This document shows positions 8,460-23,100 of a DNA stretch of 55,945 nt, in pieces. This DNA is from a virus. The stretch lies in the IMG/VR virus record IMGVR_UViG_3300044491_002553, positions 1-55,945 of that record; one strand, 5' to 3'. The position numbers and the translations under genes are program-made. Under the pieces are notes generated by a model. That model did not search any database and was not told the DNA's origin. It saw nothing but the letters and a program-made list of their open reading frames with translations. Numbering within the stretch: the stretch's first letter is position 1; each line of letters opens with the position of its first letter.

Positions 8460-11123
8460 CTATACTTTCAATAAACATTCAACCAGTTTTTCGCCTTCAT
8501 CTGTATTTGTTTCTATTGCAATACCTACCAATTGACCATCACCACTTCTACATGCTCTGCCATTTAAATCAGCAAACACTCTTTCACCTTTATTTACTGG
8601 ACCAAATACTCTTACAGGAACACGCCCTACAAGTGCTATTGGTATACCACCTTCTTGTTTACTGTTCATCAAGTATGCTGGATCTGTTGATACAACACCT
8701 GCAACAAAATCATCTGGTCCACACAGTGTTACTTCTGCACCACCACCTATGGATACCACTGTACCTGGCTCATAAGATGCATCTGGCAAATAATTTTCTG
8801 CCACGTCAGCATACTGTGCCGAAGTAGCAACACCACTAAATGTTGTTGCAGTCACTGTGCCTGAACTTGGGTTGTATGTAAAGCCACTGTCTTGTGTAAC
8901 GGCTGTTAATGAACCTGATGTTGCTGAACCTACATAAATTAATCTTTCTGCATTTGTACTTTCATCATTTGTGACTGTTGTACTTGTAGTGGAAAAACTT
9001 AATGTACCAGATCCGTTAGTTACAAGTGCATCACCAATTGATCCATCAGTACTAGGAAGTGTCCAAGTTATGTTACTGCTTACTGTTGCTGGTGCTTGAA
9101 AGGCAACCCAATTACTACTATCACTATCTGCAAAACGTAAATCACTCTGTGCTTTTAGTTGTACATTGGCGCCAATATCTACAATTCCTGTACCAGAAGT
9201 TTCAATTTCTATATTTTGGTTACTGTTTATGGTTTCTAGTCTACTGCCTCTAATAGCCATACTTGGATTGTCAGTATCACCAATTTCTAAACTGCGTAAT
9301 TGTAAATCTGCAAGTTCGAAGTTTGCATCATCTGTATCTATAGTTGGTTGATCTGGTTCTACTCCATAATCTCCAAAAAGTTTAAATTTACTATCTGTTG
9401 CATCTCTAAAAAAGCCAGCATGTGCTATTCGTACACCATTAAAGTAATGTCCTACAAATCCAATATCTATTACATCACTGCTTTCGTTACCAACAGCCAA
9501 TTGAATTTTACTGTCTGTTACTGCTAAATCATTAGCACTAATAGTTGTTGTTGTACCTTGTACTGTTAAGTTACCAGTAACAGTAAGTGCGTTTCCAACT
9601 GTTAAGTCATTTGATATATTAACATTATTGGGCAACCCAATAGTTATTGTTTGTCCACTTACACTGGTGTTAACTTCGTCTGTTGTACCTGACACTGTTA
9701 GTGTTTGTGAAGTTGAAACTGATCCAGAACCACTATCACCAGCAGTGCTTATTGTTAAGTCAGTTGAACTAATCTGTGCATCAACATAAGATTTTGTTGC
9801 GGCATCTTGGCCACTTGTTGGATCTGTAACATTAACAATTTTACTGTTGTTCATGTCTATGTTACTGCTGACTGAAACAACACCAGTACCATTTGGTACT
9901 AAAACAAGATCGGCATTGCTCACATTTGTTGTAATATTGTTGTCTACTATTGTAATCTCATCTATGACTGCCGTGGTTGCATTAATTTGAGTTGATGTAA
10001 TATTTGTTGCACCTGTGACAACACCAGCATCAACTACTATTGTGCTATCTAAAACAATTTGTTGTCCTGCTAGTGGGGTAATATTTAAATCTGTGCCAGC
10101 AGTACTGCTAATTGTATTCCCATTAATATTAATGTTATCAACTTGTAGTGCAGTTAGTGTTCCTAAACTAGTTACATTTGTTTGTGCCGCAGTTGCTAGT
10201 ATTCCTGTTATATCTCCGGTGGCAGTCAATGCACCGTCAATACTAACTATACCCGTTCCATTTGGTTTGAGAACAATGTTGCTATTTGTAGCAATATTTT
10301 CAATAGTGTTAGCCTCACTGTTTATTTTTAAGTTTCCAAACTCTGGACTGCTCACTGTATTGATTGTAAGTGTATTTGCGGCTTGTGTAATTGTTAAATT
10401 ATCACCATGATCTATTGTTCTAAAATTTAATGCAACACCACTTTTACCAGCAAAAATTTCATTAGCACCACCAAGGTTTGATCCTCTGTTTGCTTCACCA
10501 CCTGCCGCACCAGGTAATTCTGCTAGTTCTATTTTTCCACTGACACTATTGTATACTAGTCCAAAGCCATCAGTTGGACTGTCCATTGTAGTGCTTAATA
10601 CATCGTTAAGTGCCGCAATACTGGTTGCGTTTATTACTGTTGTTACTCTACCATCAGTGTAGTATAAATTTGTTTGTTCTGGAATATCTGCTGTACTAAT
10701 CTGATTTGCACCTGTACCAAAATCTATCATAGTATCTTTTATTTGGTCGTTTCCAACACTTATTACACCACCACTAAAGGTTATACCAGCACCTGCACTT
10801 AGATGTGCCCGTACATCACTTGCACTAGGACCGGTAAAAGTTATTACACCTGTACCACTGTCATAACTTAGACTACCATCACCTCCACTATCAGTTATAC
10901 TAATAGCACTTCTGGCTCTTGCATTAGTAAAATATAAGTTTGTATTTTCTGTAACGTTTGCAGTTGTTACAGTCAATGCATTACTGGTTGCTGTCAAACC
11001 ATTAAAAGTTTTTATATAGTTTGCTTCTACCACATCTAATCGTGTATCTAAATCTGTAAAGTTACCATCCATTTCATTGAATGTTAATGCTGTACTTTTA
11101 CTTGATCTAAGTGTAATTGTCAT
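8460..11123 (-). CDS. Long tail fibre protein
   Basis: An 887-residue fibre protein. The N-terminus (MTITLRSSKSTALTFNEMDGNF) is the common marine T4-like fibre start. The body is a repetitive beta-structured shaft with recurring SNIVLKPNGTG/NADLVLVPNGTG units and LTVTGNLTVQGTTTT, and a KSYVDAQIS segment typical of trimeric fibres. From about residue 765 it carries the same C-terminal domain as the 484-residue fibre (YADVAENYL, EPGTVVSIGG, VAGVVSTDPAYLMN, GRVPVRVFG). It probably projects from the baseplate and carries receptor contacts near its end. AAGGAAT precedes the start. Confidence 0.8.
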   Translation of the reverse strand: MTITLRSSKSTALTFNEMDGNFTDLDTRLDVVEANYIKTFNGLTATSNALTVTTANVTENTNLYFTNARARSAISITDSGGDGSLSYDSGTGVITFTGPSASDVRAHLSAGAGITFSGGVISVGNDQIKDTMIDFGTGANQISTADIPEQTNLYYTDGRVTTVINATSIAALNDVLSTTMDSPTDGFGLVYNSVSGKIELAELPGAAGGEANRGSNLGGANEIFAGKSGVALNFRTIDHGDNLTITQAANTLTINTVSSPEFGNLKINSEANTIENIATNSNIVLKPNGTGIVSIDGALTATGDITGILATAAQTNVTSLGTLTALQVDNININGNTISSTAGTDLNITPLAGQQIVLDSTIVVDAGVVTGATNITSTQINATTAVIDEITIVDNNITTNVSNADLVLVPNGTGVVSVSSNIDMNNSKIVNVTDPTSGQDAATKSYVDAQISSTDLTISTAGDSGSGSVSTSQTLTVSGTTDEVNTSVSGQTITIGLPNNVNISNDLTVGNALTVTGNLTVQGTTTTISANDLAVTDSKIQLAVGNESSDVIDIGFVGHYFNGVRIAHAGFFRDATDSKFKLFGDYGVEPDQPTIDTDDANFELADLQLRSLEIGDTDNPSMAIRGSRLETINSNQNIEIETSGTGIVDIGANVQLKAQSDLRFADSDSSNWVAFQAPATVSSNITWTLPSTDGSIGDALVTNGSGTLSFSTTSTTVTNDESTNAERLIYVGSATSGSLTAVTQDSGFTYNPSSGTVTATTFSGVATSAQYADVAENYLPDASYEPGTVVSIGGGAEVTLCGPDDFVAGVVSTDPAYLMNSKQEGGIPIALVGRVPVRVFGPVNKGERVFADLNGRACRSGDGQLVGIAIETNTDEGEKLVECLLKV

Positions 11124-11141
11124 CGTGTATTCCTTATACTA

Positions 11142-11149
11142 TATTTAGT
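11142..11149 (-). promoter_or_regulatory. Possible late promoter (ACTAAATA variant)
   Basis: The minus strand reads ACTAAATA between the giant virion gene and the long fibre gene, matching the T4 late octamer in 6 of 8 positions. The same variant octamer appears before the acidic prohead-core gene and before the 61-residue gene, which makes it more likely to be functional. Confidence 0.35.
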
Positions 11150-11158
11150 GTAGTTTAA

Positions 11159-14100
11159 TCACTCAACGTATCCAGTTTCAACATAATCATCAACTAGGTA
11201 TCTTCCTTCATTCCCCTCTTTCAAGAAGTTTGGAAGTTCTGCTTTCTTTTCTTTCAAGAAGTTTGCATTTGTTGTTGTTGATTGTTGTAAGCCGTTGCCG
11301 TCTGCCGCATTACCAGTTCCTAGATCGTACCATGTCTTAGTATGTGTATCACTTGCTGGTAGTTCTTGGTCCAATCCGCCATCAACTACTGTTGTTTCTT
11401 TTTCAATAAAGTCTGTGAATGTAGTACCACCAGTACCTCTTCTCAACCCTGTTATGAAATGATCTTCATAACTTATTTCCCAATATGTAATTCTTTCACT
11501 TCCTATAAACACCACACCTGGTGTTGTAGATTCTCTACTTGCAAACGGAAGTGCATTTGCATTATTTACATAAATTTTTGTGTCAGTTGGACTTACATCT
11601 TGTGTGGTAAATGTTGTATTTTCTACTGCTAATCTTCTGTATTGATTAACACCCAACATGTCATAAAATATTCTAAATCCTAGTGTGTCTTGGACTGTAT
11701 TTTGTGTGTACTGTGTTACTATCAACTCAGTACTTCCGGTTGTAATATCTTTGTATGCTTCTGAAAGTATTAAGATATCATCCTCAAGTATAAAATCACC
11801 TGGATGTAATCTTACACCATCATGTGTAACCCAAAGATAAGCGTTGTCTGTCGCTGTTCTGCCAACCAAATATGAGCCGTAACCTCTACCTCCATTGCCT
11901 GTACCTACAAAAACTTGTGTGCGTATGCGTAGTGGATCGTGGTTACTGAAACTTGTAATTTTAAGTGTTTGTCCAGTTGTGAAACTAACTGCACCGTCCA
12001 GTGTGATACTTGTACCATCAGCACTTATTAAGTATTCTGCATTTGCAACATTTCCTACAATAATAATATCACCATTGCTTGGCTGTACCACTGGTGTTAC
12101 CTCTCCAGTTGCACTGTTGTAACTGTAATCATCATTGGCTACAAGATTAGTGGTTACACCTGAAGATATTTTTGCTACTCTTATATCACCTATGCCTGCA
12201 GGTGCACTTTCTCCTGCTGTTGTGCTGATAGCAAAATTTGTTTCACTGCCTGTTGCTGTGTGATATACGGTGTTGCTAGGTCTCAATCTATGACCATCAA
12301 GTTCAACTACAACATTACCTTCCATAGGCTGTGCATATTTTATTGTGTTTGATAAACTGTAAACCAATGTACCAGATGTCAAAGACTTATCTTCAACACT
12401 TAATATGCTCATTGCATCTCTGGTAGACGATTGATTAAATCCAAATATGTGTATGTGAGCACCTTGTGGCGGTGCTGATGAAAAGGATATAGCAGTTCTG
12501 TTGTCAACTCCTGTGAATGATGTGGTTGTTAATACTCCATTTACAAAAACATAAAGTTGTTGTATAGTGCTTGTGCTTTGTCCTAGTGTAAATATACTTG
12601 TGCTTCCATCTGCTATAAAAGTTTTATCAACAGTCATCTTTTCACCAGTACCTGCATGACTGTAGATGTGTACTGTTTGTCCAACTGTAGGAGCAGTGTC
12701 AAAACTTACTGTTTGATCTCTGTAGTCAATATTATAACCTGTACTCTGTCTTGTGGTATCAATGTATACAATATGAAATTCAAAATCAGTTTTTGAACCA
12801 AACTCTTGTCCATAAGCAAAAGTTCTTGTGGTTCCGTCACCTAAGAAACTTTTTACTTGGCTTCTCCAACCATTTCCGTTTGCTTCGTAATCATCACCTG
12901 GATCTGTATACACTTCCATATCTAGTGTATCAAATACTCTACCAGGCACTAGTTCTTCTGGAGCATGGCTGTTGTATGTGTCAACAAATGCTCCACCATC
13001 AATGTCAATATCTTCTGGACGTTGACCTAGACTTAGATCAGTAAACAAACTTTCAATTTTTGTGTCAAGTAAACTTCCACCACCTAGAACAGTTAAGCCA
13101 TCAGTGTCTATTTCAAAACTATCAAACTGCACAGTATCAAAGTTGCCACTATCAAATCCAGGCTCGTCACTAAAACTAGGACCTTCTATTACACTACCTG
13201 GATAAGTTGTACCATTTTGTAACAGTCCAATATCATCACCAAGCATTCCTTCACTTGGATAATAGTAACCTGCTATTCTATCTGCGGCTGTTGAAAAGTC
13301 TTCATCAGCATACACTGTCATTACAGTTGTGCCACTGCTGTTTTCAGTGCTAAATGTATCTCCACTTGTAAATGCTGTTGTCACTGTGTACACTTCTTGT
13401 GTTCTTGTTGTTGTATTTTGATATGCAACAATATCATTGACACTGTAAGAAGTGTTCTTTGCCCAATCTTTAACTGTAGAACTGTATGTGATACGATCAA
13501 ATTTCAGTGTTGTATCAAAATCTCTTGTTGTGTTATTTTCTATTCTAGGCAATAAATCTGCACCAGTGCCAGAACCTTCAACAGTCACAGTTGGTGTTTG
13601 TGTATAACCACTACCATAGTTGGTGATGTTTACTCTGATAATTTTATCACCATTTGTTATTGCTGTTGCTGTTGCAGTTACTCCGCCACTTAGTTGTGGA
13701 GCACTTATAGTAACTGTTGGGTTTACAATATATCCAGTGCCACCTGATTGAATAACAATACTGCTAAGTTTGTATCCATAATTATCGTTCCATGGTTTAT
13801 TCAATCCGTCGCTTAGTTTTGCTGTATCTCCAGTTAGTGAACCGTCTGGCTTTCTAAATCTGCCTTCAACTGTGTCATAATAACTGTGTACATCAAAATC
13901 AGTTACATCACTGCCATATGTATCAAGTTTTGCATAACTAGGCACATACTCTCTTATTTTTGTATGGTATGGTTTTGTTTCATTTATAAAGTCTTCTATA
14001 AAAGTTTGGTTGTCATACTTGAAAGTTGGATATTGATCTAAATTTCTAACCTTGTGTAAAACTTTTAAGAAACTTGTTTTGATCACCCAATCTGGTTGAT

Positions 14101-17100
14101 TATCAGTTTCATGAAGTGCATACTCAATCAATCTAAAAAACAATTTGTTAAAATTAACAGCAAGTTCATTAACAAAAATATCATCTTTCAATGATTTAAT
14201 AATGTAACGTACTTCTTGACTTGTGTTTCTGTCATACTGTCCAAGATCAAATGCTGTGCCAAACACATCAAATGTTCCAACATCTGTGCTGTCATAATCA
14301 AAAAGTTTACTACTGAATTGTATTGTGCCATTTTCAATTATAACTTCAGACCATGTACCATCACTTTTTAGTTCAAAGAAACTAAAATTACCATCATCAT
14401 TTGTTAAAACTTTCGCTGTTTCTCCTGTTACTGCTGATGTAAGTGTCAGTAGATCTGCTTCAGTTTGAATTTGATAATTTGGTACACTTGCATTATTGTA
14501 TCCTGTAGAATAGTAATTTTGATAACTCCAATATCTTGTGGTATCAAAACTCTGTATTTGCACTAGATTCCAAGTTTTTGTAGCATCTAAATTATATATT
14601 GTCCAATAATTGTCGTTATTTTCATCTTCAAGCACAAGTACTTTATACCCTGTGGCTAATATTGCTGTGTTTAGAAAATCTCTCTCTACAATACTTGCAA
14701 CTTGTTTGTTCCATTTACCACTAACACTTGTAGGAATACTTTCTTTTTGCTGTAATCCTGTAATACTAGCACTTCTTGTGATAGGTAGTTTTGCTAATTC
14801 TTTATTTGCATACTGTACCATTACTTTAATAGCATGTCTATTGTTCTTAAATATACTCTGCCTTGGCCTATAACTTACTCCATATTTTTCTGCGTCACTT
14901 AAAAATGGATCTGGAACAGCGTTGCCCAATGAATCTATTCCGGATAAACTGTCAACTAATTTGTCATAAATTACTTTTGGAACAATACCATTTGCATCAT
15001 TTTCTGTTACAAGTTCAAATTCACTGTGTACCACATGATTGTTTTTCACCACATCAAAATCTACACTTAGTATTGTATCTTTACCTGAAAAGAAACTTTC
15101 ACAGTTAAACAAAGCAATTTGGTCTTTTGCAACAACACCACAATAACTAACACCTGCTGACTTTGGATTTTCAATTAATTTTGTAACACTGTCTATGCTG
15201 ATATTTCTAAACGCACTTTCTACTGGCACACTTACTTTGTTTTTAACCCAAAAGTAATATCTTATGTTAACAGTATTAGTTGCGGCATTATATATTTGTG
15301 CTGTGCTAAATTTGGTTATATCAAATGGAGTACCTTCTCCTTGATATTGCTGTGGAGGAGTAATACTTTCTACCCATTCATATACATCTACACTACTGCC
15401 TGGAAACAGTGTATTCCAATATTGTGTTCTATAATCATCACTGCCTTGTTCATAATTTATATAAGTTGCAGTATCTAGATTCCACCAAACTCTTCCTAGT
15501 TTATCACTTACCCAATCACCTTTGGTTGTATTTGATTCTGTGTAATCAGCAGGATCATATGGTGTCATATAGTCTATTTCTGCAAGTGCCTCACCTGCAA
15601 TTTTACCTTTTGCACCATCAATATTATCTAAGAAAATCTCTATCTGTTGAGAATCTTTGTTGTATAACATAATTCTGTTGATACAATCTACATCTACTTT
15701 ACTGTCTTGGCTTCTGTATTTGCTCCAACCATCTAGTCTATTTGTGTTTTTAAATTCGTAAACACTACCACCATCTGATTTTTGTGCATCATCATCTTTT
15801 GCACCAACAAAAAGTACATTATCTTGTAGTGATATTGCACTGCCAAAACTGTCATTTGTATCTATGTATTGACTGCTTAGGTGTTGTACAAAACCATATT
15901 GATTGTGATTTGTTACACTTTCATCCTTTGCACCAAGCAACTGATAAACATATCCAGCACCACTGTTTGGTTTCTTAGTAATAAATTGTGTGCTGTTTTG
16001 ATCAAATGTAGTTGTGTACTGATTGTATGTTGCACTGTTTTGAATGGTGTTTAGATCAAATCTTGTTCTTATCACACTACTTGCTTTGTCACTGCTGACC
16101 ACAAGATTGTAAGTGTAAGTTTTTCCGTTTCTGTTGTCTACATATTTGTCAAATGCAACTGATCTACCAAAGTTTTCATTTTCGGCCTGCAGAGGATGTG
16201 TAATTTTTTGTATAAATGTAAATGGTTTAATTCCTGCTTCTGATAATGTATCACCTACACCTTTAGTAACTGTTAATTTATTATCTACTGCTGTGTTTGT
16301 ACTGATGATTTTAATTTGACCATTTACATTTTCTGCTGTCACATTAGGAATATTTGCGTTAACAATATCTGTAACCAACTTGTTAGGATCTGTGCTTGTG
16401 TCACTGACTGATACTTCTCTGCCATTAACAAAAATACTATCACTGCTTGTGGTAGCATATGTACCATCAATGCTTGTAATCTCTCCATAACGTTTGGCTG
16501 TGTTCACATATACTAAAACACTTCCTGTGTTTGGATTAATTTCATCTTCGCCTGGTGAACCTACAGCAACGTAACTGCCTTGAGTATCAATACCAACACT
16601 AAATCCAAAGTTCTCACTGTCAGTAACTGTTTGTCCTCCAAACCCGTCTTGGTCTATTGTTTGTGTAAGTTCCCATGTACCTGTAAACACTTCAATTACA
16701 TCACCATCACTTGGTGTTGCTCTCATTGTGATTACATTTCCTGCCCTACTGTAAAATCCATCTGAACTTCCATCACCACCTGCTTCACCAGTTGTTAGTG
16801 TTTGTATAATGCCATTTTTCTTAACTGTAATACCAACTGTTGGGAGTGTTGTAGTGGTTGTAAAAGCAGTCGTAACAGCATCACCTATAAAAGTTTCAAT
16901 CACTTGATCAAATACATGAGCCTGTCCTGCGTTTGATACACTATCAACTGTGGCATAAGGAGCACCAGCAACAAATGTATTACCTTCGTATGTTGCGTCT
17001 AAACTGGTACCTAAAGCATCACTACCACCGATTCCAGCAACAGTCACAGAATCTGTCTGTCTAAAATAACTGTTTTGTCTAACAACAACCTTTATGCCAT

Positions 17101-20100
17101 TTGCTGGTGCAGTTGTAAAAGTAATATTACTGCTACTGATTGTAAAATCACTGCCTGGAAAGTATACTTTGCCATTACTATCAAGCACATTCAAAGCACT
17201 GACATGCACAGGAGTAAAACCTAATGCAAATTCAGTGGTACTAGCATCACCAGTGGCTGTGTAGTTTCTCTGCAATGTTGTAGACAATGCTTCATACTGA
17301 TAGGTGTAAATCTTGTTATCACCAGGAGCAGTAATAAACATGTATCTATCATTTCCAGTCACATGAACCTGTGTTCCAAAGTTTTCGCCTGCGGCTCCAA
17401 TAATACTTTGGAAATGTGTTAAAGCACCATCACTTCCAACACTATAAACAAACACCGCACCCTTATCAGTGGCTGTATCAGGAGCACCTATAGCCGCATA
17501 CTGTAGTCCTAGGCCTATTGCGGCTCCAAAACTATCTACACTACTGCTTATATCAGCAACTGTTATACTGTTTGCTTCTTGTAATGCTCCACCTGATGTT
17601 GTTCTGTTATAAGGCACAACTTTACCTGTACTGCTTTGTGGTGCACCAACCAGTGCTTGGCTGGCACCTTGGCTAATTGCTACTGCTTGACCTAAATTGC
17701 CATTTGCTACAACACCTGATGTACTTTTGGTACCTGTGCTACTGAATGGTTCGTTTTTGTAAAAGACTGCCCATTTGTTATTTTCATCACTGTCCACCCA
17801 AACCTTTTCACCTTGGTTCCATCCCATTAAAGGAGTTGCTGTGCTGACATCTTTTAATTGTGTAAATCTACTTGTTGCCACTTTAAACAGAGGTTCTTTT
17901 ATACCTTGAACTCCTACTTCAGTAGTAAACCCTAGCACAATAACACTGGTTGGTGAAGCAACATTTACAACTTTGTGAAAACCTCCCACAGTAAATGTAC
18001 TTTGTATAAAGAACCAATCATTTTTTACTAAATTATGATCACTGTCAAAATTAAATCTAACTTGATTGTCTACAGCACTAACATCAACTGACAGTAAATT
18101 TGCCCTTGTCTCTTGAATACGTCTGACATCCCAAGTTGCACCACTTTTAGCAAACCAAATTTTATCGCCTCTGCCCACTAGTGATTTGTTTGCATCTAGT
18201 TGTTTTAAATTGTCAATGTTGTAACTTGTGTATTCAATATCATCAAGTCTAACATATCCGGCATCTTGTATTTCATTGTTTGTGTGTGTTGTAGTATCCT
18301 GTAATTTAAAAACACTTGCATTATAGTTTGCTGGTACTTTGTATAAATCTTTTTCGCTGTAATGATTATGGTTAGGATTGACAGTTGTTGTGTGTACTTC
18401 ACCATCTTCATGAAAATGTATAACATTTGGATTGGCTTGTGCAGTTGCTTCATCAATTGCAATTTCTATTATTTGGTTACTTCTTGTACTGCCATATTCA
18501 CCTACTCTAAATCCCCATTCTTCATAAAAATTAATACTCTGATCGTAGTTTGTTAGATTTGCATTGATCAATTTATTGATACTACTGGTACTACCTTTTG
18601 CTCCAATAAGTCCTTGATAAAATTTAACTTGACTGATATCATCTAATCCTAAATTTTCTAAATAGTCTCTTTTTCTAAATCCAAGTTGACCTTTTGCTAC
18701 TTGGTCTACTTGATTTTCTAAATTCAAATCGTCTATGTTATAGAAGTTTTCTAATTGGGTACTTCTGTTGTTTAGATTTGGCAGTAATCCAGTTTTTAAA
18801 TCACTTTGTTTCCAATATTCAAAATCAAACTTTGATTGACCTGTATGATCAAGTTTAGCAACATACACAAGATTTCTATAGGTAACTATATCACCTTTTT
18901 TATAATCTTGATTAGCGACCCAGATGTCATAGATATTATCATTTATAATAAATCCTGGAGCATGAATTGTACCATCCCAATCACCACTCTTGAAACCTAT
19001 TAATTTTAATCTATCTTGTCTACTGCCTAGTTCTGGCTGATAGATAACATCACTGAAAATAGTTTTGTTGTTGAACACAACAACATGTTCATACTGAATA
19101 GGATCAACACTTACAGCATAGATGTTTTCTTCATCAGTGTTAACAAATATGTCTGTGGTGTTACCAATTCTACTGACATCATAGTTTTTTGGTCTAATCA
19201 ACTGTCTATTTTCGTTACGTAAATATCCAGTCTTAGAAATATCATCTACAGTGGTGTATTGTCTTTCTACTTGTATTCTATCAAATATAGGACTTAAGGT
19301 AATAACACTGTCTATTGGCCACTGTTGATCGTTCCAAAACACAAACTCTTTTGCCGCTAACACTAAATCCTGTGGCATCCCATTGCCTAAAGCATCAATA
19401 AATTTTATGCCTTTTAACTTTAACCAACGCTGATATGCTATCAAGAAATCAAACATCTGTTGTGGTGTTTGTATAACAGTACCATACGGAATACCAACTA
19501 TTGTGTTTTCAAAATCTTTATATTCAACATAACTTATATTACCCACACTGTGTAAATTACTGTTTGCACTTCTTGTGCTAGGCACAATATTAAAAAATGG
19601 ATAATCTAAATCGTAACCTTGTACTTCAAAACCATTTGCTCTTTTAATAACCTGCACACCACTGTAAGATACTTTTTCCAATGGTGTAGATTTATGTGTT
19701 ATCAATTCATAATCTTCATCAGGTATAAATGTGTTTTGTTGAGTGCTTGTAGGTGTTGCATTTTCTGCCACAACTCTCAAGAAACTTTTGTCTGCATATC
19801 CTGAAAGTTTGTATGCAAGATTTACATTTAAGTTTTGTATTCTTGTTTGTAGGTCTGTAACATTTACACCAAGATATGTACCATACTCACCAACAAATTG
19901 ATTGTATCCTAGCGTCTGTCTAGTTCCACTGTTGATGTAAAATTCTGTGAGAGTAGGTCTGTATGCTTTTGTTTTTTGTAATATCTGTGTCCATCCTGTC
20001 TGATTTGTATCAAACAGATTAGTATCAAACATTAAAGTTCCATACTTAGCAGGCTTTCTCAACATTGCTACAATCTGTACAACATATGGCCATTCACTGC

Positions 20101-23100
20101 TTCTTCTCCATGCAGTTTCAACAGGATCACCATCACCAAAAATAAACTTGTCACTTGTGTTTGCACTTGTGGCATCGACACTTAAAAACTGTGCAGGACT
20201 TTTCAACGCACCTTGTTCATCTACTGGAATAAAATCTAAAAGTGTGCTACGTTTGTATTTTTCTAATACTGTATAAGCAGTGCCACTTGCATCACTGTAT
20301 AATTTTCCATCACGTAGGTCTTCCCAAAGAATACTGTTACCTGATGTATAAGGTGCAGGGCCATATCTGTTGGTCCACCAATTAGGTTTTACACTTAAAC
20401 CCAGCATCTCCCATGGTGTGGTGTTTGGAGTTTCAGTGTCATAAAACCATCTGTAAATGCCTCTCCAATAACCTGGCAATCTACTGCTGTTGGTTTTTTC
20501 TACAGCATTTTTATAGTTCCATGTAAATGGTTGATCTGCATCAAATACAGTAGTGCTGTTGATAGCAATACTGTTTTTATTACTCCATTGTTGGAAATAT
20601 TTGTTGATTATTCTGTTGACTTTACTTAATTCACTAGTGGTGTTTCTAAAATAGCCTGGTAAAACTTCTGCATAATCAATTAAATTTCTATTGTAGTTTG
20701 TTTTTATATTGTTGTAAATTCTTTTTTCAAGTTCTAGTATAATATCATCACGAATGTCTCCATACCCAACCCATCTGCTACCATCATGTCCTATAATAAC
20801 AGTTTGATCAACAACATAACTAGTGTCTGTGATTTTTTGTGGCACAAATTTATTGTACAATCCTAATTTTGTTGGTGTAGGTGGTATAAAGTTTCCATTG
20901 GTGTTGCTGTATTCAACAATTTTTACAACATCGTCAACAGCAAGACTTACTGTGCTTGTAAAAATTACTGCACCTTCACTTGTGTCAAAAGTATAATCAT
21001 TGTCTATACCAAATACTTTCAATTCATTGTTGATGTAAACTAAAACACCTTGTCTGGATTCAGTGTCAAGATCGAACTGACTGTTGAATGTAAAAAATGT
21101 TTCACTTGTGTCATCTACTGTGTGAGTAGTGGTTGTTCCTGTGTTACCCCAAGGCACCATATCACTGTAGAAAAATGGAAATACATCTGTCTTTCCGCCA
21201 ACCATAGATGATAAAATATCGTCAACAGTTTTTGATTTATTTGTCAAGTCTAGATCTAGTGTGTTTAAGTTTTCAATAAATTTATTTTTAAATCTAGTGT
21301 ACTCATTTTTGGTATAATCTATAGCAGGTATTACATTTACATGTGGATTTGTCATCATGTAAATTGGCAAAATTGCACCTGCACTGTGCTGTAAAATTTT
21401 TCCTTTGTATTTGCTATATGGCAGGTCTCTGATGTTACTGAATCCTGGTGTTGAACCACTGAACTCTACAATGTGCTGACTAATAACACTGAGATGATTT
21501 CTCATTTGTCCAAGTGTAAGTGTTGTAAAGTTTGCATTGTTACTGTTATTTTCTAGGTTATCTGGTATTTCGTAGTAACTGTTTTTTCCTTTGATGTCCT
21601 TGTTGTAGATTTTTATTGTAACAATATCACCAACAGTCCTATTGGTTGCAAAATTAACAGTGTAATCACTACCTATAGTATACTCACTGTCTTTGATAAT
21701 TTTTCCATTTACAAATACTTTGATATTTTTTTCTGTGTCTATGGTGTACGGAATTTCATAATCAAATTTTGTAAGATTATTTTCGTTTACTGTGTAGTTG
21801 TACACTTGAAATTGCTTACTTTCTTGTGCAATTTCTGTCCAACCATTGACAATAGTCCTAACATTACTGCTGTCAAACTGATGTGCATGTCCGCTTCGTA
21901 AAATAACATTTACTAATTTTCCATCTTTGGTGTATTGAAATGTATCAGTTTCAAAGTTATTGTCAAAAAGTATGTCGCCTATGTTGTTTAAATTCCTATA
22001 ACTTAGACCAAATCCCAACACAATATCTGCAGATGCACTACTGTTTCTTTTATAACTGAACAGTTTAGATCCTGCAAAAGTACTGCTTGGATATGTTGTT
22101 TCGTCATCAAAATTAACATGATTTTGATCATTTAAATTAAAAAGAGGTTCTTGGTTAAGTGCAGTTTTTTGCTGTGTTTCTTTCCAGACGCCTGTAGATT
22201 GATACACAAAACTTTTGCCTTGATTTGTTGCACCTAGTGTACTAACTACAACGTTATTTGCAACAACTGTGCTTGTTTCTGTTAACTGTATAATTTTATC
22301 TGTACTAGCAACATTATCTTCATCTATTAAACTTATTGTGTATACTTTGTTTCTTACATCTGCATCAGCGTCTTTAGTGAAAATTATTGTCATTCCAGGT
22401 GCAAGTTCTATGCCATCGCTGAAATATCCTATTTTACCATTTACATTAGACAGTGCATCTGTTTGTGTTGTATCTACAATATCTGCAGGTGCAATACCAA
22501 CTTGTCCAAAATTATAAAGTTCAAGTCCAGGCAAAAATTCAATAATAGGTCTTGTTGCTCTTTTATCATCATCTATAATTAGCGTGTAATCGTTGTACAC
22601 CGCGGTTTTCTCTATTACATCTCTGTGGAACCAACGATTTATACGACTCCATGGATTTCTATCATTACTTGCTCTATTAATTACAATGTAATCTTGTTCA
22701 AGAGGTTCTGCTCTACTTCCCTCAAAACCAGTTTCATCATAACCACTCTTGTCATATGGTTCACTGGCAGTTGTAATAAATGTTTCTGGAGATATCAATT
22801 CATCTACTGGCACAAGATCAATTTTTGTTCCTACACCTTCCACATAATATTCTTTGTTTGCATAACTGGTAGGTGTCACACTGCTATCAAATGCCACTTT
22901 TAGTCCATTAGTAAATGTAACTCCGTTTGGACTTGTAAATTCACTTCTTGTTATAATATCATTTATATCTAAATTTGGTTGTGCATCTATTTCAACTAGT
23001 TTTATTGTTCCAAATCTAGTTGAATCTGTTGCATCAGCATAAAAAAATGTGTCTTGTTCAGCAACCAAAGGTGGAACAATTTGATAAAAACCTTCAGCAT

